From: Lingula anatina
Taxonomy: Eukaryota > Brachiopoda > Lingulata > Lingulida > Lingulidae
Length of the DNA: 47,173 bases
Assembly (NCBI RefSeq): GCF_001039355.2
Contig: NW_019775036.1
Span: 1-47,173, forward strand
Reading direction: 5' to 3'
The notes beneath the pieces are model-generated. The model made no database searches. It saw only the letters and a list, made by a program, of their open reading frames with translations, and was not told the DNA's origin. Shown here one piece after another: positions 24,923 to 40,500 of the stretch (position 1 is the first letter of the stretch; each line of letters starts with the position of its first letter). The translations under genes were made by a program, and so were the position numbers.

Positions 24923-27901
24923 ATGAAGCCTGAGAAGGAAGTTTTCTTAGTTATTTTCGTCAGTATTTTTACTTCAGGGGGAACAGACTTTAATCCTTTT
25001 TCTGATGATGTTTTACATACCATTAACTGGGTGCCTGCAGCATCATTTCCCGACGAAGACAATCTTCTAAATGTGAGTTCTAAAAATCACCAAGATGTTT
25101 AAATTATTTAATTGTAAGATGACTGGCGTTAATGTTAGAATCGATGGAGGCCCCCAATTTCTTCGTTAACTGCCGTTCTATAGGTATCGTTTTGTAGCTA
25201 ATTTAAAACATCACAGATTGATATTTATATGAAATGAACAAATTAGTTTTTCCATTTTGTTAACTGAGAAAAACCTTGGGTATAGTACTTTTCCTAAGGT
25301 AATTAAAAATAAAACAGGTGAAGAACGGATCATACTACAATACATTATACAGTGCAGTATACTAGAAAAAACGAGTTTGGTGACATATAAACATAGGAAA
25401 AACTGTTCACAAGAAAATAGGGTGAAATAAAAGCAACGTTTATATGAGGTTATTAATATCGTTCATCCAAATAAAAAAATGTCCAATTTGTTTTTGTTTA
25501 TCGTCAGATCATCTGCCATGATGGCCACTCATGAAGAGCTACATGTATATGCTAGTAGCTTTTCTTAGTAGCTCTTCTTAGAAATATTATCCTAAGATAA
25601 ACAAATTGTACCACATATCATACTGATTTGTTATTTTTTATCAACATGTTCATTCCTAATCAAATATTTCACTTTTATATCACCCTATTTTCTTGGGAAT
25701 GACCTTTTCCTATGTTTGCTTGCAAGCAGAGTTGTTTTTGCTGTATTGTGCATTTAAGGGGGGGGGGGGGGAAGAAGAAAAGTAGTCTAAACATTTTCAT
25801 TATCTACTATGTGTATTTGATGAGAATCAATGCCTTTTAATGTATAATGTATGTTTTAATGTATATGAACAAATTATGTATGGATGCTGATTATTTTCTA
25901 GGATGAAGATAGTTTATTGCTTACCACAAACAACAAGGAAAAATATAGATGCATTTTCCCAAAGCCTCAATCCTCAGGATCTCGTTCACAGGTAAAAAAG
26001 TGCTATGTGTGTAAGTGTTAAGGCTAATGGTGTAGATGTGTAAGGAAGTTGAAAATAAAGAACCACTGTTACGTGGAAAATTGTACTGGACTCTGTGTTA
26101 TTGATATTGAAAAAAAGAGGGGGAAAAAACAGTTCAAAATTTGGATTAAAAAATTAGAAATGATCAGTAGAATTTAAAAGTACACTCATGGCTTTAAGAT
26201 GTAAGGTTTTTAGCAATGCAGAAGACTGTCAGAATGAAAAACAGTATGGTAATCTTATTCATTTCATCGTGCTTAGTTATGCAAGGATTTGCTGACATCT
26301 GTTTGATTCTGTTTATTTGCAGGAAGAACTGAATCACAATGGTCCAAGTGAAGAAGAGCTGTTAAGTCCATTATATAAGCAAAGTAGCTGTTCATATAGG
26401 GTAAGAAAATCTACCAGTTATGTTCATCTTTAAGATTTCTTTTGTGAAAATTACATTGGTATGATTTATTTATGCCAGGTCATCTGCCATATTTCCAAGA
26501 AAAAACACTTCCTATAACTTCTCTGGTGGCCAATATGGCAGATGAACTAACAATCCATAAACAAACAGTATCAACAATCAACAATATTTGTTACCTAGTA
26601 AAATATTGTGCTTCTATGTCACCCTATTTTCTTGCAAATGACCGTTTCCTGTGAATACTTTATGTGCTATGTTGTGCTGTATTGCACATTTTAGGATGGC
26701 CCCATGAACTATTACATTTTTATGTACAGACACAGATNATTTCTGATAGTTATGTTTTATTCATAAATTGTGTAGTACTTACTAATGTTATTTTTTGTTT
26801 GTGAAAAATGTCTCATTTACCATCTATATTGTTCTCTGTTTAATCCAATATATTTTAGATTGAGAGCTATTGGACGTATGAGCTGTGCCATGGAAAATAT
26901 TTGAGGCAATATCATGAAGTCAAAGAAAGTGGCAAGGTAATTATATGAACTTGTACAACCAGAACACAATATTGACTGGCAAATGTTATTGCTTGTAAGG
27001 TTATCACTGGCATATAACGTACAGGTATTAAAGAAAATTAACTTTATCTAAAAAAAAGAATATTAAACAAATTTCTTCATTGTGTCACTGAACATGTGAA
27101 AAAAATGTCTTGCAAAAAAATCCTTGAAAAAATTATTAAGTTATGCATTGCATAAAGCATATTTAAGAAGAATCATGTTATATTGTAGAAGGGGCATCTG
27201 CAAGAATATTATCTTGGATATTACAAAAAAGAAGATAACAACCAAGAACCACCTGTAGAAGATGCGCAAAAGGTACACTACTTGTTTCTTATTATACCAT
27301 CAGTTAGAAAAGAGAACAGGTTTTTAAAAACTTGCTTTTTTTTCTTGCAGATTGAGATTGCAATCAGTTTCATAACCTTATGTATGTCACGATTTTGACA
27401 ACACTTTGTGTCACATTGTATTCCTATCTTTACAAGAACTTTGTCATATTTGCATCTTCCAGCCTCATAAAAAGCGAAAAGTAGACAATATGGAGCTGAC
27501 TTACTACCAAGTGAACTTCACAGAGGGCACTAAATGTGATCTGACGGGAGAGCACAGAAAGGCTCGATTGCACTATGTTTGTCAACCAGATGGCAAAGGA
27601 GAGGTGTATGAACTGAAGGAGACGTCTAGCTGTGAATATGAGGTGGTCGTTTTAACAGCACTACTCTGTTCTCATCCAGCTTATAAGTAAGTCACATAGC
27701 ATTTCTTCTTAAGTACATAATGTCATAATGTTTTAGAAGATAATTCATTATCTTGAAAATAATAGATTTTGAAATAATAGAGCAACAGCAAAACTATTTG
27801 GTTTACCTTTGAAGTGTATGATAGAATTTAATTAATTGTCACTTTGACCAAAAATTTAAACATGAAAATAAAAGAGTGAGAACTATATCTATATAACAAT
27901 G

Positions 27902-27986
<85 letters not shown>

Positions 27987-30730
27987 TTTACATATTTTTA
28001 AATATGTAAAAATGAATTAATAAAATCATAATTCTGTCATAAAGCATTGTTTTGTACAGTTGATGTTTTATGGAGCGGGGAAGATTGGAAATTGATCTTT
28101 ACACTATGTAAGTCTTGTCAATGAAGTGACGTATGATCATCATCATCATAAAAACTGTTGTTATATTGTTTTATTTTAGAACAGCAGACCAGCCTGTGCA
28201 AGGAATACGCTGTGAGCCTTTAGATGGCTCTCCTAGAAGACCAAAAAGTCTAGATTTACTTGAACTAGAAAATACTCAGGGGAGATATAATAGAAAACAG
28301 GTAAGATCTAGCCAGATGGTTTGTGCTGAAACAGCTTTTCGATTATACCTACTGGAAAGGTGCTGTCACATTGTATGCCAGGAAGCAGTTATGAAATTCT
28401 TAAAGTTGAGCAGTATGGTTTATGGAATACTTTTTCAAGTGAAATAAATGCCATTTCTTTATACATGTAACATACCACCTCGTGCAATTTGGGTTCATCA
28501 ACCCGTTTACAGCTTGACCAGGTCACTCCTTAATCACCACCTGACCAGAAGACCTTATTAGATATTACAAAACAAAAATGTTTATATTTTAAAACCTGCT
28601 CTTGAATTGGAGAAGTATTTCATCGACTGTGTTATGTTATTAGAATGAAGTAATTTTTCTTCAGTCAACAGCTCAAATATTGAAATAGTTACCTCCAATA
28701 GAGGCTGTTCACCTGAATAGCCTCATTCCCTGATGAAGATGTTCTGTTAGACATCCAAATATTAGAGGTAACTATTTCAATATTAAACAGTCGACTGAAG
28801 AAAAATTACTTCATGCTTTTGAATTAGAAAAGATATTAACATGCAAATTTATATTTAGACACAAGAGGTGCATCCAGTTATTCAGAGACCCCAGCAGGAA
28901 ACTGTACAGCAGCCATCGTGGGATCCCAGCAAGGGTTCTCATGGCACAGATCTCAAGTCCAGCACAGACCAGCAATTGTTGAACGACTTTTTAAAAGGGG
29001 AATATTGCATCCAAGGGGTAAGATTCTCAGCTCAGGAATTTTATATTTTGTTAAAGGTTTGTTTGAGCTTAAGGGAGAGTTGCTGTTCAGTTTTTCTCTT
29101 CAAATATTTGTTGCTGGGATGGTCAGGGTAGAATTGCCTAATTATAACAATACATATTGCTCTGCCCACTCTACCAAACTCTGGGGCAATAGTCTACAAG
29201 ACTGTGGATAGCATGGCAATTGTAAGACTCTTGTTGATGAACAAATAATGATTTGTAAAAAATATTTCTGATCATTTGCATTATTGAGCAATTATGAGAT
29301 AGGTGATGCGGATAGGTGAGATAGGTGACTCATTAAAATAAAATTCAAGGACTGAAAAAGTAACAGTATTCTCCATTCTAGGCTCATCAACTCTCACAAT
29401 CCTTTGTAACACGAATATTTTCCTTTATAGGGACTGGGGTGGTGGAAACATGAATTTTGCTATGGAAAACATATAATTCAGTTCCATGAAGTGAGTATGA
29501 AGTATTGTTACTTGGATAATGTCATTCTGACTTTGACATTATTTTGAATGGCTGCTTATTTTCTTGTTTTTCTCAAAGACATTTTTCATTTATTTTTACA
29601 CATGATTATTGTTCAAATTACTTGTTAGTTTATAAAGTTGAAATATTTATCATATATATGCTTTCAAGACTGATATACTGTAATATAAATTTCAAGTTAA
29701 AGTGAAATTCATGATTATAGATAAACTACTGAATCACAATAACTCAGAATTGAGAGAGAAAACTTGCAAGTTTTTACACCTCAACCGTTTCTATCTACCT
29801 GTTTTTAGGAAGGTGGTTCAAAAACTGTGATAACACTTGGGGTGTGGAGTGAAGGAAGACATCTGCAGTGGCTTGGGGAGAATCCTTCTAAGAGACCAAA
29901 ACCAATAAAAGAAAGGAAGTATGTAAACACATTTGTGGAACGTCTCTAATTGCCCTTATAAATTTCAAAAGTAAACTACATGTTATCTGCACTGATGGCC
30001 ATTCTTAATACATAACCGGTTGTTAAAGATATAGTACAAAGCACATTAAACATTGAGTAACTTGATTTGCCTAATGTTTTATCTTCTTTACAGGTTTATC
30101 AGCCATTTTTATGGTGCTGGTGATTACTGTGATATATCTGGAAAGCCAAGGCATGCAGAAGTCAGAATAAAGTATGTCAATTCCAGTATCAGTCTTCTTT
30201 TGTTATATTTGAAAAGACAGATATAGTAGTAGTGATATATTACCTGTTATGGCGTGGCAAAATAAACATTTAGTACAAAGTGCACAATAATAAAAAAAAG
30301 AACTTAGGCATACACAGAGCTTATAACAACAAGTGAAGTGATGATGTTTTGTTTAATTTTTCTTATCTTTATTTTTTTATCCAGATGTAAGGAAAATGCT
30401 GATAGCTCGCATGCAGTATCACTGTATCTTGTTGAACCAGAATCTTGTGTCTACATTTTAGTGGTAAGTAATAATCTGGTTACTTCAAATGAAAAAGATG
30501 ATATCGATATGCCTAATGAATCATCATGTTATGCTTTTTGTGTGAAAAAGTGTAAATTTTGGTGTTGAATCTTAAAAAATATTTCAATATGAAATTCTCA
30601 AATGGTTCTAAGTTTTTGTTAAAAATATAAACCGACTGTTAAGGTGTTTCTTTTTCACTTACAGGTAGAGTCTCCAATCCTATGTGCACTGATTGACAAA
30701 GCTGATAACAATGGCATAGTGAAGTTATGA
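24923..30730 (+). CDS. ERLEC1: Endoplasmic reticulum lectin 1 (two MRH domains, 458 aa)
   Basis: Exons: 24923-25072, 25902-25991, 26323-26400, 26859-26936, 27189-27272, 27463-27686, 28180-28300, 28859-29017, 29431-29490, 29809-29918, 30094-30171, 30385-30463, 30665-30730; 1377 nt, in frame. A signal peptide lies within residues 1-20. The first MRH domain contains [11 protein letters not shown] and LRQYHE (Q123), then [16 protein letters not shown]. The second has [18 protein letters not shown] (Q345), [17 protein letters not shown] and EPESCVYIL. These hold the Gln, Arg, Glu and Tyr positions used for mannose binding in the family. ERLEC1 (XTP3-B) works with SEL1L-HRD1 in ER-associated degradation of glycoproteins. 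I chose ATG 24923 over 24905 because it gives a cleaner signal peptide. The length is near the human protein (483 aa). A single N lies in intron 3 (26738). Confidence 0.96.
25390..25720. mobile_element. Inverted-repeat MITE-like element in ERLEC1 intron 1
   Basis: The left part (about 25385-25432: aaacataggaaaa, then caagaaaatagggtga) is mirrored at about 25668-25718 (tcaccctattttcttg, then ttttcctatgttt). The arms are roughly 50 bp and imperfect; the interior is AT-rich with no coding capacity. The ends are approximate and no target duplication was identified. Confidence 0.6.
25758..25771. repeat. Run of 14 G
   Basis: A homopolymer G run lies in ERLEC1 intron 1, directly after the inverted-repeat element and before a purine-rich AAGAAGAAAA stretch. 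Confidence 0.9.
26470..26700. mobile_element. Second, partial copy of the same MITE family in ERLEC1 intron 3
   Basis: It shares in order with the intron 1 copy: TCATCTGCCAT, the block TCACCCTATTTTCTTG, then AATGACC-TTTCCT, and a final TGCTGTATTG-GCATTT. Only the right half of the family is evident. Two copies 1 kb apart in one gene suggest a locally active or abundant family. Confidence 0.55.
27903..27979. repeat. (TA)n microsatellite in ERLEC1 intron 6
   Basis: A perfect TA tract of about 77 bp is followed by a poly-T run. It lies between exons 27463-27686 and 28180-28300. The true length is uncertain. Confidence 0.95.
28645..28814. mobile_element. 170-bp hairpin element in ERLEC1 intron 7
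   Basis: The ends ATGAAGTAATTTTTCTTCAG and its reverse complement are perfect, and similarity continues inward through ATATTGAAATAGTTACCTC to about 50-bp arms. The interior contains CCCTGATGAAGATGT, then ACATC, CAAA. No clear target duplication flanks it. The class is undetermined. Confidence 0.7.
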
Positions 30731-31762
30731 TAGAAGATATATAGTAGTTCACTTACAGAAATCAGTGACACCATGCTGTAGAAATAAGTATCTGGTTAAG
30801 CAATGTGGACAGGTTAAGTACCTGAACCAATGGATCTAAAAATAAGAGGGAAAAAAAAGACTTCTTGAGATACAGTGACCATTCAAGAGGGGTCATGCCT
30901 CCTTGTTATATGCTGAAAAGATTTATGCAATGACAAAAAGTAATTCAGTTTTTTTTTTTTGCATTGTGTGTGAATCTTATGGTTGATAACACAACTTTGC
31001 AAAATAATGTATCATGAGGTTTGCAGTTGCACAAATTTTTAACAAGATATTTTGACAAAATGGTTGCAAAATTTCAACAAGAGCTGCTGAGAAAGGGGAA
31101 AGTTTGAGGATTGTTTTGGGCAACTATACATAATATATTTGTGCTTCAAGACAACTAACATTGGCGTTTTGTCAGAGTTACATAATTGAAAGGTAGTGTC
31201 CATCACACTATTCTTCAATATACTGTGAGCACTTTTAACTGTTCTAATTGACTTGAAGCCATTATTTAAAAAGTGTGTTTTGGATATATATGTATTTTTT
31301 CTTTAAATCGGATATGGTGTTCAAGGTGAAAGGCTAATATGGAAAGACCATATTAAAGTTCAGACCAAAGAAATGACTATGGGACTTACTGCAAATGGAG
31401 GTCTGAACATTGCATATCTCTACCACATATATGCTTTTTAAGATGATGTCCTTTTATTTTAAGTTGTATATTTTGTTTAAGATATAATTCAAACTGCATA
31501 AGAACATACAATATAATTCCTGATAAGAATTGAGAAGCATTGCTTCAGTGGCTGCTGTAAATGTTGCCTTTATTTTTAATGAATTGAGCTTTAATTTATT
31601 AGTCACCCTTGTCTTATAAAGTAACATTGTAAATAGATAAGGCAAATTTACTCTAGGACAAGTGAATAGTCTGAAAACAAAAATAAGCCTGTACAGTAGA
31701 CTTTGAGTGTGTTATGTAAAATTAACCCCCAAATACATCACTTCTTGAATCTTTGAAATTGC

Positions 31763-31768
31763 AATAAA
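31763..31768 (+). terminator. ERLEC1: ERLEC1 polyadenylation signal (candidate)
   Basis: AATAAA lies about 1.03 kb after the ERLEC1 stop, ahead of a T-rich stretch. It gives a plausible long 3' UTR; earlier canonical signals were not noticed. Confidence 0.55.
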
Positions 31769-31789
31769 ATGATAAATTACATCTTGCAT

Positions 31790-32484
31790 TGCTTTCTTTT
31801 TAAAAATATCGTTTTTCACTTTATCTAAAGTAAGAATCTAAGAATATACTTATAAGCAACATGTAAAGATGACATGATACAAACAACATTTGTTTTGGTA
31901 AATATTATTATCATTCTGTATTTTCTTACAATATAAAAATAACAACAGCAAATATCATAGCAAATTCTTAAAAATCACATCAAAGATTGTAGTGATTAGA
32001 GATGGTAAAAGTTATCCACAATCAAAATAATTAAAGGCATTTGGATACCATTTTGGACAAAGTGTACAAGATACAGTTGACATTCAGTGCTAGGGGGTAT
32101 TGATAGTTTGATCAAACACTTATGTTGTAATAACCTGTCCCCTATGCCTCTGTTTAAAAAAAATAGATTATTAAATTATGTTTTATACATTGTGGTAATC
32201 AAAGATTAGGAAAAAAATTAACAAAGCAGTACAAAATCATTGATGACAACTTAACATAATGCTGATTGTATCCATGCAAATAGTAGACATATTTTACTTT
32301 ACATTATACTTAAATGCTTTGTACAGTATGCAATAATCATTTTGAACATTTCATAACAAAATGAAAGAGAAAAAGCCAAAAAGGAATATCATATTCCATC
32401 CATAACCTACAATGACTTATTATAATAGATTTTGAGCACCTCATCTAAAATAAACAAACTTACTTGATCTTCCAATTTATGAAA

Positions 32485-32561
<77 letters not shown>

Positions 32562-33437
32562 TTTTAATTTTTTTTTTTTTTAAATAACCCCGAGGCATGC
32601 CGAAACCTCAACTACGAGTTTCACGTACATACCCATAGTTTTTCTCTTGCATATTTACTGTCACTTATTTGAATATTTTCTTATTATGGCCCTGGATTAT
32701 TTGCTGTATGTTCTTCATGCTACTGGAAGTAACCTTTAATGTTGATCTGAGTCTGCTTCCACAAGGGAAATGTTTTTCTAAAAACTGGAGAAAGATACGA
32801 CTTGTGTTTTAACATTTTTTGAGAAAGGCGAATTAAACCAATTCAATCTTCTGTTATGTCTTCTCTTTTCACTGGAGCTAAAATTGCTTGGTTTAAACTC
32901 ATTGGTCACTTTCCTTCTGTTGTACCCCGCTGCTTCTAATGAATTTTTGTGCACATACAGATCCTGCAATTTGTCCAACTTGATCATAGAGCTGCAATCT
33001 TTCTCCGATGGCCCTGGGTATATTTGGTATTACTGCAGGGGGCTGCTTCAAGTTCTTACTCATATAGCTCTGTTCTGCATTCAGAAATGGCTTGCATGTC
33101 TCAGATTCTAAGTCTAGGTTTGCATCTAGAAAATTAACTAACTTTTCTAATGTTAGTAGTTACAGTTATAAAAAGACCTTGCGTTTTGAACAGTTTGACT
33201 AGATGTGTCCTGATTTTGTCAGCTGCACTTCCACCACAAGATTTAAATACTCTGAAATTTCACATAAGAAGCACCATGATATATGTTCACTATATTCCTG
33301 GTAAATTGTTATCACCCTTTGTCAGTCATGTGTATTCTGCCTGCTATTATTATTTACATTTTCAGTAATTTTCATCCTGATGTAAAGACAATACTGACAT
33401 GGTATGTGAATAATAAATTCCTGATAGTATGTTAGCA
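31790..33437. other. Intergenic, ERLEC1 and PTGR2 convergent 3' ends
   Basis: No conserved coding exon was recognised. It holds a (TA)n tract at 32488-32552 followed by two poly-T runs, and AT-rich unique sequence. Part is likely the 3' UTR of PTGR2, transcribed leftward. Short open frames here show no family features. Confidence 0.55.
32488..32552. repeat. (TA)n microsatellite plus poly-T
   Basis: A perfect TA tract of about 65 bp is followed by T runs up to about 32580. It is not in a coding region. Confidence 0.95.
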
Positions 33438-35794
<2,357 letters not shown>

Positions 35795-35949
35795 CTGAAA
35801 GAGAAAACAAGGTACACAAAGAGGTACAGCTACAGCAAGAAATAAGATGGAAGTAACTTGTCTTAGATACTCAAGGATTTTAAAATTTAATAATGAAGGA
35901 ATTTAACCAATACTTCGGTATATATGGTATTTATACTACACCCAGACAG

Positions 35950-36175
35950 CCTCAGTAATCTGGCCCACGTCTGGCCCAGATCTGGCAACGTCTGGCAATA
36001 TCTGGGCCAGATTTTGCCAGACACTTGCCAGATCTGGGCCAAGTCTGGCAAAGTCTGGCATTTATGCCACATTTTGCCAGACACTTGCCAGATCTGGGCC
36101 AAGTCTGGCAAAGTCTGGCATTTATGCCACATTTTGCCAGATGCTGCCCAGACTTGGGCCAGATATGGTACCTTC
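35950..36175. repeat. Tandem repeat, 60-bp unit, CTGGGCCA/TCTGGCA-rich
   Basis: Two identical 60-bp units occupy 36011-36070 and 36071-36130, each starting attttgccagacacttgcca. A partial third follows, and degenerate units built from TCTGGC and GGGCCAGAT precede them. Sixty is a multiple of three, so frames stay open on both strands, but no gene feature supports coding. The array lies between the first visible PTGR2 exon and the gap. Confidence 0.9.
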
Positions 36176-36350
36176 ATTTTCAATTTTTATTTTCTATTTA
36201 TTTATTTTTTATTGACCAGTGAGCTGAATGCATTGAACTGACGTCATTTGATAAATTTTGATTTAATTTATCTCTCTCTCTTTTCTTCAAAGTCCCCTCA
36301 TAAGTGTGCTATTTGTTTAATTTGACTTGACATTTGAATGAATTCACTGT

Positions 36351-36881
36351 NNNNNNNNNNNNNNNNNNNNNNNNNNNNNNNNNNNNNNNNNNNNNNNNNN
36401 NNNNNNNNNNNNNNNNNNNNNNNNNNNNNNNNNNNNNNNNNNNNNNNNNNNNNNNNNNNNNNNNNNNNNNNNNNNNNNNNNNNNNNNNNNNNNNNNNNNN
36501 NNNNNNNNNNNNNNNNNNNNNNNNNNNNNNNNNNNNNNNNNNNNNNNNNNNNNNNNNNNNNNNNNNNNNNNNNNNNNNNNNNNNNNNNNNNNNNNNNNNN
36601 NNNNNNNNNNNNNNNNNNNNNNNNNNNNNNNNNNNNNNNNNNNNNNNNNNNNNNNNNNNNNNNNNNNNNNNNNNNNNNNNNNNNNNNNNNNNNNNNNNNN
36701 NNNNNNNNNNNNNNNNNNNNNNNNNNNNNNNNNNNNNNNNNNNNNNNNNNNNNNNNNNNNNNNNNNNNNNNNNNNNNNNNNNNNNNNNNNNNNNNNNNNN
36801 NNNNNNNNNNNNNNNNNNNNNNNNNNNNNNNNNNNNNNNNNNNNNNNNNNNNNNNNNNNNNNNNNNNNNNNNNNNNNNNNN
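36351..36881. other. Assembly gap (531 N)
   Basis: A run of N. The true length is unknown. It lies where the N-terminal PTGR2 exon and promoter are expected. Open frames drawn across it are meaningless. Confidence 1.
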
Positions 36882-37501
36882 CATAAAGGATTTCGCAAAG
36901 CCTTTGCAATGAAAGGGTAGGGCTGGCACAAGGAAAAACTTTCAACTTCGCTTTGCTCGATAAATTTGAAGCTGTACACAATGACAATATTATTGTAAAT
37001 GTTGGACGCGGTAATGTAAAAATGTTTTGTTTTTGCGTTTCATTTTTTCTTATTTTTTGAGGAATGGAGGAAATTTTGTAATAAAGTTAACGTTCTTATT
37101 GAATTCATTGAGTTTTTTATTTTAATGAACGCATTGGAGAACAAGCATCATTTGCGGACTGAACCGGTCACCGACTATGGACTGTAGGGAGTCGGTTTTA
37201 TTTTTTGAAAATAACGATTTGAACAGTATTAGAATTGACAATTTATTACAATACATTTGACTAATACATGTACATATTTGAAAAATTGATTAAAGCTTCA
37301 TTTACGGTAACTAAATATTAACTATGGGCTGAAATCGTTCTGTAATGTTGTAAGCTTAAGTTATAAAGTCGTCTACATATATGTAAAGAAGTGGATATAT
37401 AGTTTGTTTCATGGAGTCGGCTGTAGAGTGGGCTACTTCAAAATCAAACGTGAAACTTGTGGGACGCATTGAAGCAGCCGTAGTTTACAGCAGCTAGTCC
37501 T
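36882..37501. other. Gap-to-kinase spacer, nothing recognised
   Basis: AT-rich sequence. I looked for the PTGR2 N-terminal exon on the minus strand and did not find it. Part may be the kinase gene's 3' UTR. Confidence 0.4.
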
Positions 37502-40500
37502 CTAGCCATTGTCAACAATATTGCGGACGCTGCTGTTTGCAGTCAGAGGTCCCATCTCAAGCTGTTCTTCCGCCAACACTTCCTGTAATGACAAAAACGT
37601 TGCATATACTAAGTCAGTTAACTACATCTCAATATCACAAGCATGGAATGTTTAAGAATGTTTCAAGAAAATAAATTACACCTTTTCCATTGCATACACG
37701 TAGGCTATGGAGGAGCTGACATTTGGTTATTTCGACTTATATGCATGTACAATTTGCTTGAAGTCCGTGAAGGTTCATTCTAATGGCGCTATTCCACACC
37801 GACTACCAATTCTACGAACAATTTAGAAATTAGTGGGGAATCGTGGGATTTTGCACATTTCTGGTAGAAGTCTTGGCCCTGTAGGATTCAGTTACAAATT
37901 GGTTAAGAAAGACTTAAGAATATTCGGGGGATTCTGCTTGAACAGTACGAATGTTGTCAAGAGATAGTTATGATTTTTTTAAAACGTTAGGAATACTTTA
38001 CGAATATTAGTATTTAATTAACAGAAAGCTAATTAAGGATATTGTTACCCTTTATTATCATCCAAATTCCGAAAATGAGTTTTTTTACTGCATCTAATTA
38101 TTCAATAATGCATCTGTCTTTGTGCTGATTAAAAAAAATAAAAAAAATAAAAAAACTCTCAAAAATATAAAATAACAGCGTTTATATTTTTTCGTTGCAA
38201 TGTATAAGCATAGGCAACATCAAAGCTTTAATAGTCTATTTAACACCTTTCTATTTTGAGATGAGATACAGTAGAAATCGGTACGGGACGTAACTTCACC
38301 CTTGAACAAAATTAAGTAAAAGCCTGGAATTTATCTATTCCTGTTCATGGCATTCGTAGTCGGTGTGGAACAGGGCTGTAGAGAAGCAGCGAGTATTCAC
38401 TTTATTAGAAGCAGTCAGTGTCATAAAACCAGGCGTTACCTGAGCAATGTCTAAAATGGGAGAGGTGACCATATCGGTTGGAAAATTATTCACGTAGTAG
38501 TCACAGAGCCAACTGAAATTAAATTAATAAATGAATATAAAACTATAACAGACAAATGAATGTAGTGAATTATGGCTTTAAAAAGTTCAATAAAATTGCT
38601 AGCGATAAGGAGCCTTGAAGGAAGAAAAATAACATTGATAAATTTCCTACCGATGACTTAAAAGGCCAGTCATGTTGTCAATTCTTTGGTTCACGTTGCT
38701 GAAATGAAATGAATCAGTGCTGAAAGTTCAATATGAGACCAGTTGGGGATAATGGCAACTGAAGACAAACTATTTCTTCGGAGTAAGCAAGACTTATTTT
38801 AAAAAGTGCATTATTAATTTTTGTGTCTTTAGACAGGCCAATGCTACCCTAGGTTCTAGATTTCACTATTGCCATCTCCATTTCATATATAACCCATATC
38901 AGCAATACGGATACTGTAAAGCTACCCCATAAGGTATGAATAGTAAGCAAGCTAGCTTTATAGTGCCCTGACACTCAAGGACAGCCAATGCTTAAAAGGC
39001 TAGTGATAGAGTTGTTCACGGCATTTCATTAAGGCATTTGCTTACCAGACTAATCTGTTAATCAGATCCCTGAAGACATGCTCTGTATCTGTGTAGATGA
39101 TGGTGCCTTCGAGGATTTTCATTATGGCTTCTGCTCTAGTTGGCAACTCGGTCCAAAGTGGGTGTCTAAATAAATCGACCAAAGTTATATGTCTTCCAAC
39201 ACTTCCTACTTTTCTAAAACTATAAAGTTTTTTTTTTTAATTAGTGCTTAATTTTCAGGTTTCCTGTTCATACGACTTGCAGCTCCAAAGAAGAGGGTGT
39301 TATTTTGGCGTAATGTTTTCTATCAGAACTATTGGCATGAATAACAGTTCAGTCATTATTCACATAACTGCATTCTTTTTATTACCTTCCCTCCATCAAT
39401 TCAAACAACAGGACACCCAAGGCGTAATAGTCTGCCCTCCAAGAGGCGGCGCCACCCCTCAGGACCTCTGGAGTCATGTTTTTATATAGGGTGAAATTCA
39501 TGAACTCCACTCCATGGACACTCTCCCCGGCTTCATTTAAAGGGTGAACGGACCCCAAATCACACTGTAAGAAAGAAATCCGCATTTATAATTGAATGAA
39601 AAATGGAATGCTCTGGTTACCAAAAATGAAAACGCTGATTACATCCAAAGTTTTTTTATCAGTCTAATACAAAATCATATTTTTACCAGTCATAACATGT
39701 TTTCATTCAGATTATGACACGTTGGTGACACATTACAGTTATTTTAGGTACGTAAAAGCGAGCCTTGGCGAAGAGCGAAGCGGTATCCGAAATCAGGCCC
39801 GACGAAGGAAAGTCGCAAGGCAAGAAGAGAGAAATAACCTGAATTTATTTACTCAGAGAGACAAAACTGAGCCACAACAAAGCGACCATCTTACCAGTTT
39901 AGGGATCCCGTGCACACTTATCAACACGTTATTCGTTTTTATATCAAAATGGGCTACGCTCCGTTGGTGCAAGTGCCCAATAGCCATACAGACACAAGTG
40001 GCTACATACTTCACCATCTGAAGAGGAACTTCGTCCCTAAGAAATAAATAAAACCAACTGTCAGTATGATATTTTTGTTAACATTCAGGGGAAAATATTT
40101 TGTTGAATAACGCATTTTTATGAAATAGATATTTTTAGGATCGAACAAGATAAAATCAGAAAAAATGAAAGGATTAATTAAAGAAAAGAAAGTTATATAT
40201 TACTTACAAGAATGTTTCCCAATACTCCCGGAGAATGTCCAGGTCCATTGGACATAACTCCGACAGCAGGACGGGAAATCCACGTCGTAAGTCGAATGAG
40301 TGAACAAGTCTGGAACGGAAATTTCTCATATCAGACTGAGATTAACTATATCGGGTTGACGAAAGATTCTGAACCTGTACAGAGTAATTTCTCATTGTAT
40401 GATAAATAATTGAGATTTTACAGTTACGGTTTATGACGGTTTTTTCCGTCCAGTATGTATTTATTCTCATTCAATTTATTATAATGGTATTGTGAAATAT

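Noticed and set aside
35887-36241. Open frames of about 100 codons on both strands with repeated peptide motifs
   Set aside because: Produced by the 60-bp tandem repeat; no splice or family support, and equally open on both strands.
36298-36987. Long open frames crossing the N run
   Set aside because: Undefined bases cannot support an open frame.
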